Below, one piece after another: positions 37,381 through 46,158 of a stretch of 64,000 bases of DNA (position 1 is its first letter; each line of letters opens with the position of its first letter). Origin of the DNA: an uncultured Schlesneria sp. (GTDB lineage Bacteria > Planctomycetota > Planctomycetia > Planctomycetales > Planctomycetaceae); NCBI GenBank assembly GCA_903871875.1, contig CAIQIR010000079.1, positions 215,193 to 279,192 on the forward strand. The letters are read 5' to 3'. The position numbers were made by a program, and so were the translations under genes. A model generated the notes under the pieces. That model was not told the origin of the DNA. It worked only from the letters and a program-made list of their open reading frames with translations, and searched no databases.

Positions 37381-37485
37381 TCGATTTCTCCTTCGACCTC
37401 TAAAACTCGATCTATGTCGATATGATACCGACGCGACAAAGTCTGTCAAGTAAATCTGTCGCAGTTATTGCTTGCAATGTCGTAA
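36837..37485 (-). repeat. 650-bp duplicated element, copy A
   Basis: DNA similar to 55658-56307 in the same orientation. Long near-identical stretches occur (for example GGCAAACATCCCTGTTTTGT at 36860-36879 and 55681-55700), with interspersed diverged parts. It includes TTGGCCAA-type palindromes, the body of the predicted protein, its ribosome site, the promoter with inverted repeat and the upstream TTGCAATGTCGTAA box. Spacing between the control elements is identical in both copies. Confidence 0.75.
37422..37485 (-). promoter_or_regulatory. promoter with GCGACA-N18-TGTCGC operator, copy A
   Basis: On the minus strand, TTGACA (37444-37449) and TATCAT (37422-37427) are 16 bp apart. An inverted repeat GCGACA...TGTCGC spans 37433-37462 around the -35 box. 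The box TTGCAATGTCGTAA lies ten bp further upstream at 37472-37485. Copy B has the same arrangement at the same distances. Confidence 0.6.
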
Positions 37486-37604
37486 GAGACGGCGAGGTCG
37501 TTGTCTGCTTCAATCCGGTCCCGGCGCATTTGCTGGACCAAGTGGCAGATTCAGCTTGGAAGTTGAACCCTCAGGCCCAGAATTGAATGCGAAGATGCAG
37601 AGAC

Positions 37605-37673
37605 GCCAGGACGCAAAGAATTCAAAACAGCCAACCAACCTCAAATTTCCCCGCGTCTTTGCGGCTCTGCGCC
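37605..37673. repeat. dispersed repeat with inverted arm, copy 1
   Basis: GCCAGGACGCAAAGAATTC at 37605-37623; a complementary-like arm GCGTCTTTGCGGCTCTGCGC follows at 37653-37672. Exact copies of the 19-mer lie at 52543-52561 and 52840-52858 and a two-mismatch copy at 49860-49878. Confidence 0.75.
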
Positions 37674-37860
37674 CTTCAACGTTGCCTGCTTTCAGAACGC
37701 AAAGGCCGTCGGAATCGGGGGGCAAGGTGCGGAGTCTGTATTCGGCGACGGCCACGTTCTTCTGTCCCTTGCTGGATACGATACATTTCCCGACGAGAAA
37801 AAATGGGGAAATAAAGCGGATTGGCAGTAACGTTTTGCTACCCGGCGCACTGATAAGGGC

Positions 37861-38475
37861 ATGATGAGCGACGAACAACCCGAGTCCAAGGCCCTCGCAG
37901 AAGCTGACGACCTGATCGTTCGAGCGAAAACTGATCGCGCGGCCTTCGCTTTGTTGTACGAACGCTATTTTCCCGAAATTTCCAAATACTGCCTCAGGCG
38001 ACTATTCGTCCGTACGATTGCCGAGGACGTCGTTTCGACCGTGTTTCTGGAAGTGGCGTCGCGCCTGCCAGCGTTTTCCGGCCGAACCGATACTGATTTC
38101 CGCCGTTGGCTGTTTCGAATCGCCACCAATGCCATCAATGCTCAACTGCGGAATTCACGACGTCGCCAGGAATTGTGGGAGGCGGCGGCGCGAAGCGGAA
38201 TGTGGAAGCCCAATGGTGATGCCAACGCCTCTCGATCAGACCACGATCTTCGAGATTGGTCCGCCGTTTATCGGGCGCTGCTGGAGTTAGACGAGCGTGA
38301 GCGAACGATCGTGATGCTGCGTTTCTTCTCGAATTGTTCCTATGAAGAAATTGCCGAAATTGTGGCTGCGACGCCGGGTGCGGTGCGAACGGCTCTCAGT
38401 CGAATTCTGACGCGTTTGCGTGAGAGATTTCAACTTCCCCTGGCCGCCGACTCCTCTTCTGACCAGTGCCCCTAA
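37861..38475 (+). CDS. ECF RNA polymerase sigma factor
   Basis: 204 residues. Region 2 is DRAAFALLYERYFPEISKYCLRRLFVRTIAEDVVSTVFLEVASRLPAF, with the RRWLFRIATNAINAQLRN segment. Region 4 is LDERERTIVMLRFFSNCSYEEIAEIVAATPGAVRTALSRILTRLRERF. It would direct RNA polymerase to a small regulon. The next gene, nine bases downstream, encodes a membrane protein in the usual anti-sigma position. ATG at 37861 or 37864. No extended C-terminus, unlike the two large sigma factors of this window. Confidence 0.9.
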   Translation: MMSDEQPESKALAEADDLIVRAKTDRAAFALLYERYFPEISKYCLRRLFVRTIAEDVVSTVFLEVASRLPAFSGRTDTDFRRWLFRIATNAINAQLRNSRRRQELWEAAARSGMWKPNGDANASRSDHDLRDWSAVYRALLELDERERTIVMLRFFSNCSYEEIAEIVAATPGAVRTALSRILTRLRERFQLPLAADSSSDQCP

Positions 38476-38484
38476 GGTTCCTGT

Positions 38485-39786
38485 ATGTCTGAATTGCACC
38501 AACAAGAATCCGAATTTTCCCGGCTCTTACAACAGCTGTCGTTCGACGACGTTCCGCGCCCGGAACATGGTGAGGTTCTGCGGGAGCAGGTGCTGGCCAT
38601 GTTTGATCAGACGCGAGCGTCGCAGGCGACGGTTCAATTGCCTCAGCGCCCCGTTCACACCTGGAGAGAAGTCATGCGCCGTCCGATTCCCCGATTGATC
38701 GCCATGGCGGTCGCCTGCCTGGCCATCGCCGCACCTTGGCTGTTGTTTCCCGGAAACCATTCGACGGTTTTCGCTTTCCACAATTTTGCCGCGGCATTGG
38801 TCGAGGCCAAGACCGCCAGGTTCCAGATGGAAGTGACCAGGGAAGGGTTTCCGAGTCAGCAAGTGAAAGGCTATTACCTGGCTCCCGCAAAATTCCGAGG
38901 GGAAATGTCTTTCCTGGGTGTGGGGGCCGTCTCCATTTCCGACGACTTGACGGGCAAAATCGTGATGCTGATGCCGTTGGTAAAGACGGCAACCGTGATG
39001 ACGAGTAAAGGACGCCCCAAGGACCAACCTTCCAACGACCCGTTCTTCCGCTTGCAAGACTTGCTTTCAAAGAGTCGGGGGGCCACGGACAACCCGTTCC
39101 AGCCGATCGGCGACAAGGAAATCGACGGAAAGCGGGCCACCGGCTTTCGATCTGAATCAGCAATAGGCCAATTCACCCTGTGGGGCGATCCGGAAACCGG
39201 CCATCCGATTCGCGTGGAAGCCACGTGGAGTGGCACACCTCGGATTGAAGTGGTGATGTCCCAGTTCGAAATCAATGTGGATCTCGACGAATCGTTGTTC
39301 GACATGACTCCGCCCGCCGATTACAAAGTCGTCGCCGGCGAAATCGATGTCTCCCAGCCAGAAGAACCGGATCTGGTCAACGCGTTCAAGGTGTGGGGCG
39401 ACATCAGTGGCGGCGAATTCCCCGGTTCTCTCGATTTTCTCGCTCCGATTTCCTTGATGGGAAAATATTGGAAGGCTCGGTTTAAGGATCAACAGACGCC
39501 GACCACGGAAGAGATGCAACAGTACCAGAAAGAGTTCGCGCCGATTCAACGCGGATTTCGCTTCGCTTTGGAACTACCCGAATCGGCCGACGCCTACTAC
39601 GCGGGCAAAGGCGTCAAACAGGGAACAGTAGACAAACCCATTTTCTGGTATCGATCGGGTCGTTCAACGAAGTATCGCGTCATCTTTGCGGATCTGTCCG
39701 TCAAGGAAGCCGATGCGGCCCCAGACGTTTCGGGAGCTAAGCGGCTGTTCAAGGCGAGCAAGACTTCCACGCCGACGGAAAAATGA
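38485..39786 (+). CDS. putative membrane anti-sigma factor with LolA-like outer domain
   Basis: 433 residues. A cytoplasmic N-terminus of about 70 residues (EFSRLLQQLSFDDVPRPEHGEVLREQVLAMFDQ) precedes one helix (PRLIAMAVACLAIAAPWLLF). A large outer domain follows with a pattern like LolA/LolB-type lipoprotein-binding folds (ARFQMEVTREG, GYYLAPAKFRGEM, GKRATGFRSESAIGQFTLWGDPETGHPIRVEATW, DESLFDMTPPADYKV). The position directly after an ECF sigma gene and the topology suggest it binds the sigma factor and senses an envelope signal; this is inference. AAGG precedes the ATG. The C-terminus (KEADAAPDVSGAKRLFKASK) is charged. Confidence 0.72.
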   Translation: MSELHQQESEFSRLLQQLSFDDVPRPEHGEVLREQVLAMFDQTRASQATVQLPQRPVHTWREVMRRPIPRLIAMAVACLAIAAPWLLFPGNHSTVFAFHNFAAALVEAKTARFQMEVTREGFPSQQVKGYYLAPAKFRGEMSFLGVGAVSISDDLTGKIVMLMPLVKTATVMTSKGRPKDQPSNDPFFRLQDLLSKSRGATDNPFQPIGDKEIDGKRATGFRSESAIGQFTLWGDPETGHPIRVEATWSGTPRIEVVMSQFEINVDLDESLFDMTPPADYKVVAGEIDVSQPEEPDLVNAFKVWGDISGGEFPGSLDFLAPISLMGKYWKARFKDQQTPTTEEMQQYQKEFAPIQRGFRFALELPESADAYYAGKGVKQGTVDKPIFWYRSGRSTKYRVIFADLSVKEADAAPDVSGAKRLFKASKTSTPTEK

Positions 39787-39864
39787 ACCGAAAGGTTGGC
39801 TGGTGTCGAATTTCCGCATTCGCAGAGAACGCGGGGAATCGGCATCGGAAACTCCACGGTTGAT

Positions 39865-39895
39865 GACGGCAGGCCTACTTCATTGGCCTGCCGTC
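39865..39895. terminator. strong hairpin at a convergent boundary
   Basis: 11-bp arms GACGGCAGGCC and GGCCTGCCGTC with the loop TACTTCATT. The hairpin overlaps the TAG stop of the kinase gene (39875-39877). Neither side has a T-run, so it may slow or end transcription by factor-dependent means or protect the 3' end of the mRNA. Confidence 0.5.
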
Positions 39896-42800
39896 GATCA
39901 ATTGAATCCAACCTTCTCGTGGAATCGCGATTTGGTTTTCGTCGGGGTTGATCGCGAAGAACCGGAACTCGTGGCAATCCGGGAAGGACAACAGTTCGGC
40001 ATCTTCGCGCGTGCTCCAGATGCTGAGGGTTTGTTCGTGTCGGAACAGGATGTTCGTTGCTCCGAGAAATCCAATTTGGTCTGGCGTCCCGAGGCAATGA
40101 ACGACGTTGATTTCTGTTAGATCGTCCATCCTCCAGATACGGATCTTGCGGTCGAATCCTCCGGTGGCCATCAGACGCTGGTCAGCCGACATGGCGACAG
40201 AATAAATCGGGCTGTCATTGGCGCGGTGATCTCGTTGCAGTTGACCGCTGTCGACATCCCAGAACCGAATGTGTCCGTCTTGGCACGCCGTGATCACCGT
40301 GGGTGGTTTTCCGGCTGTTTCAAGAAAGATCACTTGATACACGGTGCCCGGATGACGTAAACGATGCAAGATGGTCGCGCTTTGCATCGACAGCACGGCG
40401 ACATCATTTTCACAGGCGGCAACTGCCCAGCTGTCGGAGCAATCGATTGCTTGAAGCTTGCCGACGATCCCCAGTGACAGTCGAGCGGGAAGCTGCTGGG
40501 TCCATTGAATTTGACCATCAGCGACCCGGATGCAGGTGAGTTCGCTATCGAGTTTAAAGATCAATAACAATTGCCCGGAAGGCGAAAGCGAAAAACTGTC
40601 GTCGTTCCCTTTGGGAATGTTCCGTTCCAGTTTCTGTTCGGGCATCCGGAAAATCGAGAGTTCCTGTTGTTGGAAATCAACGGCGAGGTTGGCCTGGCAC
40701 CATTGCACCGAACAATTCCTGCAATCCGGGGCTTCATCGATCCCTTGGGGATTTTTCCCTGGGGGCAGGGAAATTTGGGAGCGTCCCAGGGATCGAGGCC
40801 AATAGCGGACGGTGCCGTCTTTGGATGCCGAAACCAGGCACGTTCCATCGGCGGGGGCGGCCAGCGACAGCACCGCATCGACATGTCCGTTCAACCGCTG
40901 GATCGGCTGTTTCCGCTGAATTCCATTCGTCACTCGAATTTCCGAATTGGCCATGCCGAGCACCAGCGGATGGTCGCGAGTCCATAACAGACAGCGAAGA
41001 TTCACCGCTTCCGCGTGACGATGAAGTTCCTCACCGAATCGTTGATCTTGAAATTGATACTGCACAATCTCTGCGTGGACGGTGGCCGCAATCAAGCTGG
41101 TGCCATCCGGTTTGAAGACGATGGCTCGTGGCCAGTCATTGGGAACCAGGGGGTGGATCGTTCCTTCTCTCAGTCGCAGATCGGGACAACGTTCTGTCAA
41201 ATTCCAAATCCGAATCGTTCCGTCAAGACTGCCCGACGCGAGAGTGGGCTCCGACGGGTGAAAGGCCAGGCAACGAATTCGTTTGGAATGGCCGCTCAAA
41301 ACCCCGATCGGATGACCGGATTCCGGATCCCAGAGGCGAATCATCTGATCGTCTCCTCCCGAGGCGATCACGTTTCCCTGAGGTGAATAAAGCGCCTGAG
41401 AGACCTGCGATTGGTGCTCGCGTCGAACAAAAAGTTCATTGTGAGTGGTCACGTCCCAGACCCGAACCGTTCCGTCCTGGCCTGCGGAAACCAGACGATC
41501 GCCTGCCGGTGAGAAATCCAGTGATTCGATCGGCCCTGATTCGTGTCCGCGCAATTCGGCGACTGCGGCCCCTGCTGGCAGCGACCAAAATCGAATCACG
41601 CTGTCGTCGCCACCTGACGCCGCCAGGGTTCCGTCGCGAGTGACAGCCACCGCCGTTGCTCTTTTCTCGTGCCGGCCCAGGATTTGTGACGATTCATCGT
41701 ATTCGCGCTGCAGATACCACCAGGCAAAGTCGCGAATGTCCGTTGTCCCCGCTTCTGGCCGGTACCGATCCAGCAATACCAGCATGCGGTGGAGATCGGC
41801 CTGTTCCCAAGCCATCCTGGCATTGCGCATATCGGAAACATAAGCCCGCTGTGTCACCTCCAATTCGCGTTGACGAGCAAGCTGCCGTTCGCGCTCCGTG
41901 ATTTGCAGCTGCACGGTGAGGCGTGAGTTGTACCACAGCGAAATGACGATCAGGCACAGCAATCCGGCGACGATCGTCGCGCGAGCGGGATGCCGACGGC
42001 ACCACTTTCCGAATTTGGCGATGGGCGAAACCGAACGCGCCTGAATCACTTCTCCGTTCAGGAATCGTTGCAGGTCGTCTGCCAGCGCCGTGGCCGACTC
42101 GTACCGATTCGTCGGCGACTTCTCCAGACACTTTAAGCAGATGACCTCCAGATCGATCGGAATTCGCAGCCGACCCGTTCGGGGCGATGGAAGATCGTGC
42201 CGTAAGATGTTCTGAATCGTTTGCAGTTCGTTAACACCGCGGAACGGCGCCGTGCCCGTCAGCATTTCGTACAGGACCGCTCCCAGTCCATAAACATCGC
42301 TGCGGGCGGTGATATCACGACTTCGCCCCTCGGCTTGCTCGGGCGCCATATAGCATGCCGTCCCCATGATGGTTCCGGTACGCGTTTGATCCCGATTCAC
42401 GTCGGCGCACTTAGCTAATCCAAAGTCCGTCAGTTTGGGAATGAACGGAGGCTCGTCTCCCACGGCGGGGCGGTCGCGGACAGCCAGTAGCACGTTTCCA
42501 GGTTTCAGATCCCGATGCAGAATGCCCCGGTCGTGGGCGTGGGCCACGCCAAGTGCCAGTTGCCGCACAATTTCCGCAGCCATTCTTGGTGCGATGTCAG
42601 ATTCACTGGCACGCCACTGGGCCAGCGTCTTACCGGGAATATAAGGGGTGACGATATAAGGGACGATCCCGTCACAATCGCTTTCGTAGACGGTGAGAAT
42701 ATTGGGATGTTCGAGTTGGGCGGCGGCGGCGGCCTCGTGGGCAAAGCGTTCAATCAGTTCCGCCGCCCCGAGAAGTTCAGGACGGGGGATTTTAATTGCC

Positions 42801-43258
42801 ACTTCGCGCCCCATGACAGAATCGAGGCCGCGAAATACGATCCCAAATCCGCCGACGCCCAGTTGGCCAATGATGGAAAACCGGCCAATTTGAGCGGGAA
42901 GACCATAGCCGCCCAGCGGTGACGCGATGGCCGGACTGGCAGGCGGGCACGCCAGTTGGGTTCGCGTTTCATGCAGGAAATCAAGACAACGCTGAAACTC
43001 GCTTAGCAGGGGTTGCAGATCGGCAGGGATTTCCGCGTCCTGGGGAGAGGGGACGTTCGCGACGTGTCCGAAGGCAAGACCTGTTTCTAAGCTTGTCGAG
43101 AGAGCAAGGAAGACTGATGGCGTTTCGTCCCCTGCTGTTCTGGCAAGAGACTCTGACGACGTAAGCGGCTTCTGGTTTCCTCGATCAAGTTGCGTCTGAT
43201 AAGCGCACAACTTGTCGGAAATCAGATCCTCATACTCATCGAATGGGACTTGATTCAT
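39875..43258 (-). CDS. Ser/Thr protein kinase with WD40 repeats
   Basis: 1127 residues. A 120-residue N-terminus is followed by a Hanks-type kinase domain: P-loop GQLGVGGFGIVFRG, the VAIKIP lysine, catalytic loop ILHRDLKPGNVLL, DFG in LTDFGLAKC, and the activation segment GTACYMAPEQAEG. One membrane helix (ATIVAGLLCLIVISLWYN, about 465-485) follows, then a coiled region and at least ten WD40-like repeats (SVIRFWSLPAG; DGTVRVWDVTTH; DQMIRLWDPESG; GTIRIWNLTER; GHIRFWDVDSG; DRKIRIWRMDD). The kinase would be cytoplasmic and the propellers outside. The start overlaps the sigma gene by 23 bases, so the two proteins are coupled, the usual planctomycete sigma-kinase pairing. Confidence 0.93.
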   Translation of the reverse strand: MNQVPFDEYEDLISDKLCAYQTQLDRGNQKPLTSSESLARTAGDETPSVFLALSTSLETGLAFGHVANVPSPQDAEIPADLQPLLSEFQRCLDFLHETRTQLACPPASPAIASPLGGYGLPAQIGRFSIIGQLGVGGFGIVFRGLDSVMGREVAIKIPRPELLGAAELIERFAHEAAAAAQLEHPNILTVYESDCDGIVPYIVTPYIPGKTLAQWRASESDIAPRMAAEIVRQLALGVAHAHDRGILHRDLKPGNVLLAVRDRPAVGDEPPFIPKLTDFGLAKCADVNRDQTRTGTIMGTACYMAPEQAEGRSRDITARSDVYGLGAVLYEMLTGTAPFRGVNELQTIQNILRHDLPSPRTGRLRIPIDLEVICLKCLEKSPTNRYESATALADDLQRFLNGEVIQARSVSPIAKFGKWCRRHPARATIVAGLLCLIVISLWYNSRLTVQLQITERERQLARQRELEVTQRAYVSDMRNARMAWEQADLHRMLVLLDRYRPEAGTTDIRDFAWWYLQREYDESSQILGRHEKRATAVAVTRDGTLAASGGDDSVIRFWSLPAGAAVAELRGHESGPIESLDFSPAGDRLVSAGQDGTVRVWDVTTHNELFVRREHQSQVSQALYSPQGNVIASGGDDQMIRLWDPESGHPIGVLSGHSKRIRCLAFHPSEPTLASGSLDGTIRIWNLTERCPDLRLREGTIHPLVPNDWPRAIVFKPDGTSLIAATVHAEIVQYQFQDQRFGEELHRHAEAVNLRCLLWTRDHPLVLGMANSEIRVTNGIQRKQPIQRLNGHVDAVLSLAAPADGTCLVSASKDGTVRYWPRSLGRSQISLPPGKNPQGIDEAPDCRNCSVQWCQANLAVDFQQQELSIFRMPEQKLERNIPKGNDDSFSLSPSGQLLLIFKLDSELTCIRVADGQIQWTQQLPARLSLGIVGKLQAIDCSDSWAVAACENDVAVLSMQSATILHRLRHPGTVYQVIFLETAGKPPTVITACQDGHIRFWDVDSGQLQRDHRANDSPIYSVAMSADQRLMATGGFDRKIRIWRMDDLTEINVVHCLGTPDQIGFLGATNILFRHEQTLSIWSTREDAELLSFPDCHEFRFFAINPDENQIAIPREGWIQLIDGRPMK

Positions 43259-43877
43259 CGCTTCGAAGTTCCACCGTGAGATTCTGAACAGCACGAGTCC
43301 ACAACTTACGTACGGCGCCAGGCGATCGGCCGAGCCGTCTTGCGATTTCTTCGAAGTCAACTTGTTCAATATTGCGAAGCTGGATGACCTGTCGGTGCTC
43401 CGGCGTCAATCGATTGAGCGCGTCTTGCATGATCCGAACGTTTTCTGCCGCTTGGGCTCGGGCGCTCGGCGGCACGACGCAGCCGAGCGTGTCCAATGTG
43501 TGATCGTCACTTCGGGGGCTGCTGAAAAGCGGTATTTCGCGCGAGATATCTCGTTTGGAATATCTCCGGTAGTGCCGATGCACGTCGATCGCTTTTCGCT
43601 TCAGAATCTGGATCAGCCACCCGCGCAGTTCGAGATCGGTCGTACCACGAAAATTCGGGAATGCGATCGAGGCCTGCATCAACGTCTCTTGGACAAGATC
43701 GGAAGGAGCTACCTTCGCGGTAATGTCCCGTGCCAACGAATCAGTTGCAACGGTCAGCAGGTAGCTCCTGTAAATATCCAGCAAATGGCCTAATTGGGAT
43801 CGCTCACCGGCCCGTGCGATCATCAGCATTTTTTCGATGCCGTCGACCGATTGACGAGTCTGATCGCCTGGAAGCAT
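43236..43877 (-). CDS. ECF sigma factor coupled to a kinase gene
   Basis: 213 residues from ATG 43877, preceded by GGGAGA; a TTG 15 bases earlier is less likely. Region 2 is LLDIYRSYLLTVATDSLARDITAKVAPSDLVQETLMQASIAFPNFRG, with LRGWLIQILKRKAIDVHRHYRRYSKRDISRE. Region 4 is LTPEHRQVIQLRNIEQVDFEEIARRLGRSPGAVRKLWTRAVQNL. It belongs to the planctomycete-type ECF group encoded with Ser/Thr kinases and probably controlled by phosphorylation rather than by an anti-sigma factor. It is translated together with the downstream kinase through a 23-base overlap. Confidence 0.9.
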   Translation of the reverse strand: MLPGDQTRQSVDGIEKMLMIARAGERSQLGHLLDIYRSYLLTVATDSLARDITAKVAPSDLVQETLMQASIAFPNFRGTTDLELRGWLIQILKRKAIDVHRHYRRYSKRDISREIPLFSSPRSDDHTLDTLGCVVPPSARAQAAENVRIMQDALNRLTPEHRQVIQLRNIEQVDFEEIARRLGRSPGAVRKLWTRAVQNLTVELRSDESSPIR

Positions 43878-44665
43878 CAATGATTCTCCCAACAGAAGAC
43901 GAGAAAATAATCGAATGCGGACGCGGATTTTTTGATGTCGCCCGCGGCAACTGGGTGCAGGCTATCCGCCAATTTGGCGCAATTCCATCGTGTCATCGCC
44001 AATTGTGAGGTTTTTCCCGAGGCGATCGATCTGGGGCCGACTTGGAGCTGATCCTGAAGAAACGAGAGGAATAACGCTCCCGCGCTCACTGTGGCAGCCC
44101 CGAAAGCGTCAGGCCATCAAGCCGACCGGATTTCAGGGGAATCACAGATCAACGCGATCCAAAATCATTCCGCAATTCCGCCGAATTCTGTTTTTGTGCG
44201 TCTCACCTGCGGAATCAATTCGTCTTAGAGGGTGGAAGGATCTCTCCGGCATCGTGACCGTCTCGGTATTCGAAAGAGACGCCGCCATGAGCGTCGTTGC
44301 ATTCAAAGTGGGGTAATCAGGAGTTTCGCCGGGGTACCCGGTCTGGGTGCGGAGCCCGTGTCATCGGCATCGAGGCGTTTGGATCTATCGGCCGCGAATC
44401 CGAAAAATCGGACGAAGGCACAGCCAGGTGCTATCGGACGGTTGGGTTCCTGAAGGACGTATGAGTTATGGCAGTGTTGTGTCGGCCGACGAGTCGCTCT
44501 CGCAGGGCGTTGTCTTGTGAGGTGGTTAACGGTTTCTTTCGATGAATGTGCTTCGTTCGACGGCCTGATCGCCTTTTTGAAAAGATTTCGTTTTGTTTGT
44601 CGGCAAGGAATTGCGAATTCGCATTTACGGGTATTCGAACGCCGTTCCGCACTTAAGGATCGACC
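43878..44665. other. long intergenic region, nothing recognised
   Basis: 788 bases between divergent genes (sigma/kinase operon and G1 peptidase). Open frames on both strands are short and arginine-rich without family similarity. It must contain two promoters. No repeat copies or strong hairpins were found. Confidence 0.4.
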
Positions 44666-45688
44666 ATGCCGATTTACGGATTTGTTGGCTTGATGTCTTG
44701 GCTTTCTCAGGGCGGTTCGAGCAGATCGCGCCGGCGGGCAGTCTGCCATCGTTTCACCATCGCAGCGCAAGTCGAGCTCTTGGAGTCGAGGACGTTTTTG
44801 AGCGCCGTCGCCGTGCAGTCGGTCGCTGTCAAGGGGGGCGGCGGTAATACGACTCTCATCGCGACGAATGTGGAATCGATCACATCAGGTTCGAACGGTC
44901 ACGTGAACTTGAACCATTATTCATCCCCGTCCCCCGTGACGACATTAAATTGGTCAGGCTATGCAGCAACCAATGGTCAGTCTGATTCGGTCACCGATGT
45001 CATCGGCTCGTGGACGGTCCCGAAGGTAACGGGTAAGACGACCGCCTATTCGTCTGCCTGGGTGGGGGTCGATGGTTTTAACGGTAATACCGTGGAACAG
45101 ATCGGCACCGATGAGGTCGTGAACGCCGGCGGTTCGACGTCGTATTCCGCGTGGTACGAGATGTATTCCACCGGTCTGTTGCAACCTCAGCAAGACATCA
45201 CGGGGATGACGATCAGGCCGGGCGATTCGATCACGGCTCAGGTACGGTACGTCACGACCGGTGCCTACGCCGGTGATTTCCTGTTGTCGATCGTCGACAG
45301 TTCTCGATCCCACGACAGCTTTAGCATCTACGAGTCGTCGTCGGCGACGCAGTCTCCACTGGCGCAGCGCAGCACGGCGGAATGGGTCATGGAAGCGCCG
45401 ACCGTCGGGACGATCGCGCCACTCGCCAACTTTGGGACGATCTCTTTCTCCAACGCGTTGGCCACAATCAACGGAATTACGGGGCCGATCAACGACTCGG
45501 ATTGGCAATCGTTCCGAATCAACATGACCAATGGAATTTCCACGGAAGCTCGGACAAGCAGCCTGGAGCACGGCCTCCGTGGTTCGAGATTTTCCGTGAC
45601 CTTTGTCACACCCTGCCGCGGCGTCTCGGATATCGATGCCTTTTTTGACCAAGAGAATTCAGAAGATCCATTTGGCGAATTGACATAG
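44666..45688 (+). CDS. G1 (eqolisin-type) glutamic peptidase, surface protein
   Basis: 340 residues. The basic N-terminus ends in VELLESRTFLSA (residues 37-47), the planctomycete leader pattern usually written LEPRxLLSA. From residue 95 the eqolisin fold is visible: NWSGYAATNG, VIGSWTVPKV, AWVGVDGFNGNTVEQIGTD with the catalytic Gln (145), SYSAWYEMY, ITGMTIRPGDSITAQVRY, and STAEWVMEAP with the catalytic Glu (239). The G1 family uses a Gln-Glu dyad and works at acid pH in fungi. The C-terminal 40 residues after SVTFV have no counterpart I recognise. The start has AAGGATCG upstream. Probably exported. Confidence 0.8.
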   Translation: MPIYGFVGLMSWLSQGGSSRSRRRAVCHRFTIAAQVELLESRTFLSAVAVQSVAVKGGGGNTTLIATNVESITSGSNGHVNLNHYSSPSPVTTLNWSGYAATNGQSDSVTDVIGSWTVPKVTGKTTAYSSAWVGVDGFNGNTVEQIGTDEVVNAGGSTSYSAWYEMYSTGLLQPQQDITGMTIRPGDSITAQVRYVTTGAYAGDFLLSIVDSSRSHDSFSIYESSSATQSPLAQRSTAEWVMEAPTVGTIAPLANFGTISFSNALATINGITGPINDSDWQSFRINMTNGISTEARTSSLEHGLRGSRFSVTFVTPCRGVSDIDAFFDQENSEDPFGELT

Positions 45689-45891
45689 GCAGAATCGGGC
45701 GGGATGGCAACGGCGCCGTATCGCTTTCGCGATCTGTGAGCTGTGGTTGTTACTGAGAGATGAAAGACGACGTGATGAGTCTCGTTCGTTGTCACAAAGT
45801 TGATTCGGCCAAGGTCTGTCCCGGGATCCTTTGACGCTCATATTGCCTGGTACTCGGAATTCCCTTTGACACCCGTTAAGGAAAGAGAGCA

Positions 45892-46098
45892 GTGGCCGAA
45901 TCACCAAAACGTCCCGCCAATGTTTCCCCGCCTCAAGTCCGCACGTCGGAAGTGGCACGAACCGTTGACGGTGCTCGTCCTGCGGGGCAGACGAAAAAAC
46001 CAGGGCTCGCCACTAAATCCTTGAATGACCGAAAAGCGATGCAAGCCGGATTGCCGCACCGGCGAAAGGAATCGTCCGTCTCCAATTTGGAATCGTAG
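45892..46098 (+). CDS. short basic protein, or first part of an amber-interrupted gene
   Basis: 68 codons from GTG with an excellent ribosome site, AAGGA, nine bases upstream. The product is polar and basic (PKRPANVSPPQVRTSEVAR; KSLNDRKAMQAGLPHRRKES). It stops at TAG 46096-46098, but the same frame runs on without a stop through 20 codons (AGASQLKPSAESWARLRAQW) straight into the next protein, whose own ATG lacks a ribosome site. The simplest reading is one gene of about 390 codons cut by an amber mutation; two separate genes are also possible. Confidence 0.45.
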   Translation: MAESPKRPANVSPPQVRTSEVARTVDGARPAGQTKKPGLATKSLNDRKAMQAGLPHRRKESSVSNLES

Positions 46099-46158
46099 GC
46101 AGGCGCGTCGCAACTAAAGCCGTCGGCGGAATCCTGGGCACGACTGCGGGCCCAGTGG

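Larger units (their letters stand above)
37381..37860. other. intergenic region with element-A promoter and dispersed repeat
   Basis: 480 bases between the copy A gene and an ECF sigma gene. The left end contains the promoter described separately and the centre holds a hairpin-forming copy of the 19-bp dispersed repeat (37605-37673). No gene is supported. Confidence 0.5.

Noticed and set aside
44303..44770. 155-codon minus-strand frame upstream of the G1 peptidase
   Set aside because: Arginine-rich composition typical of shadow frames in GC-rich DNA; overlaps the peptidase start and its ribosome site.
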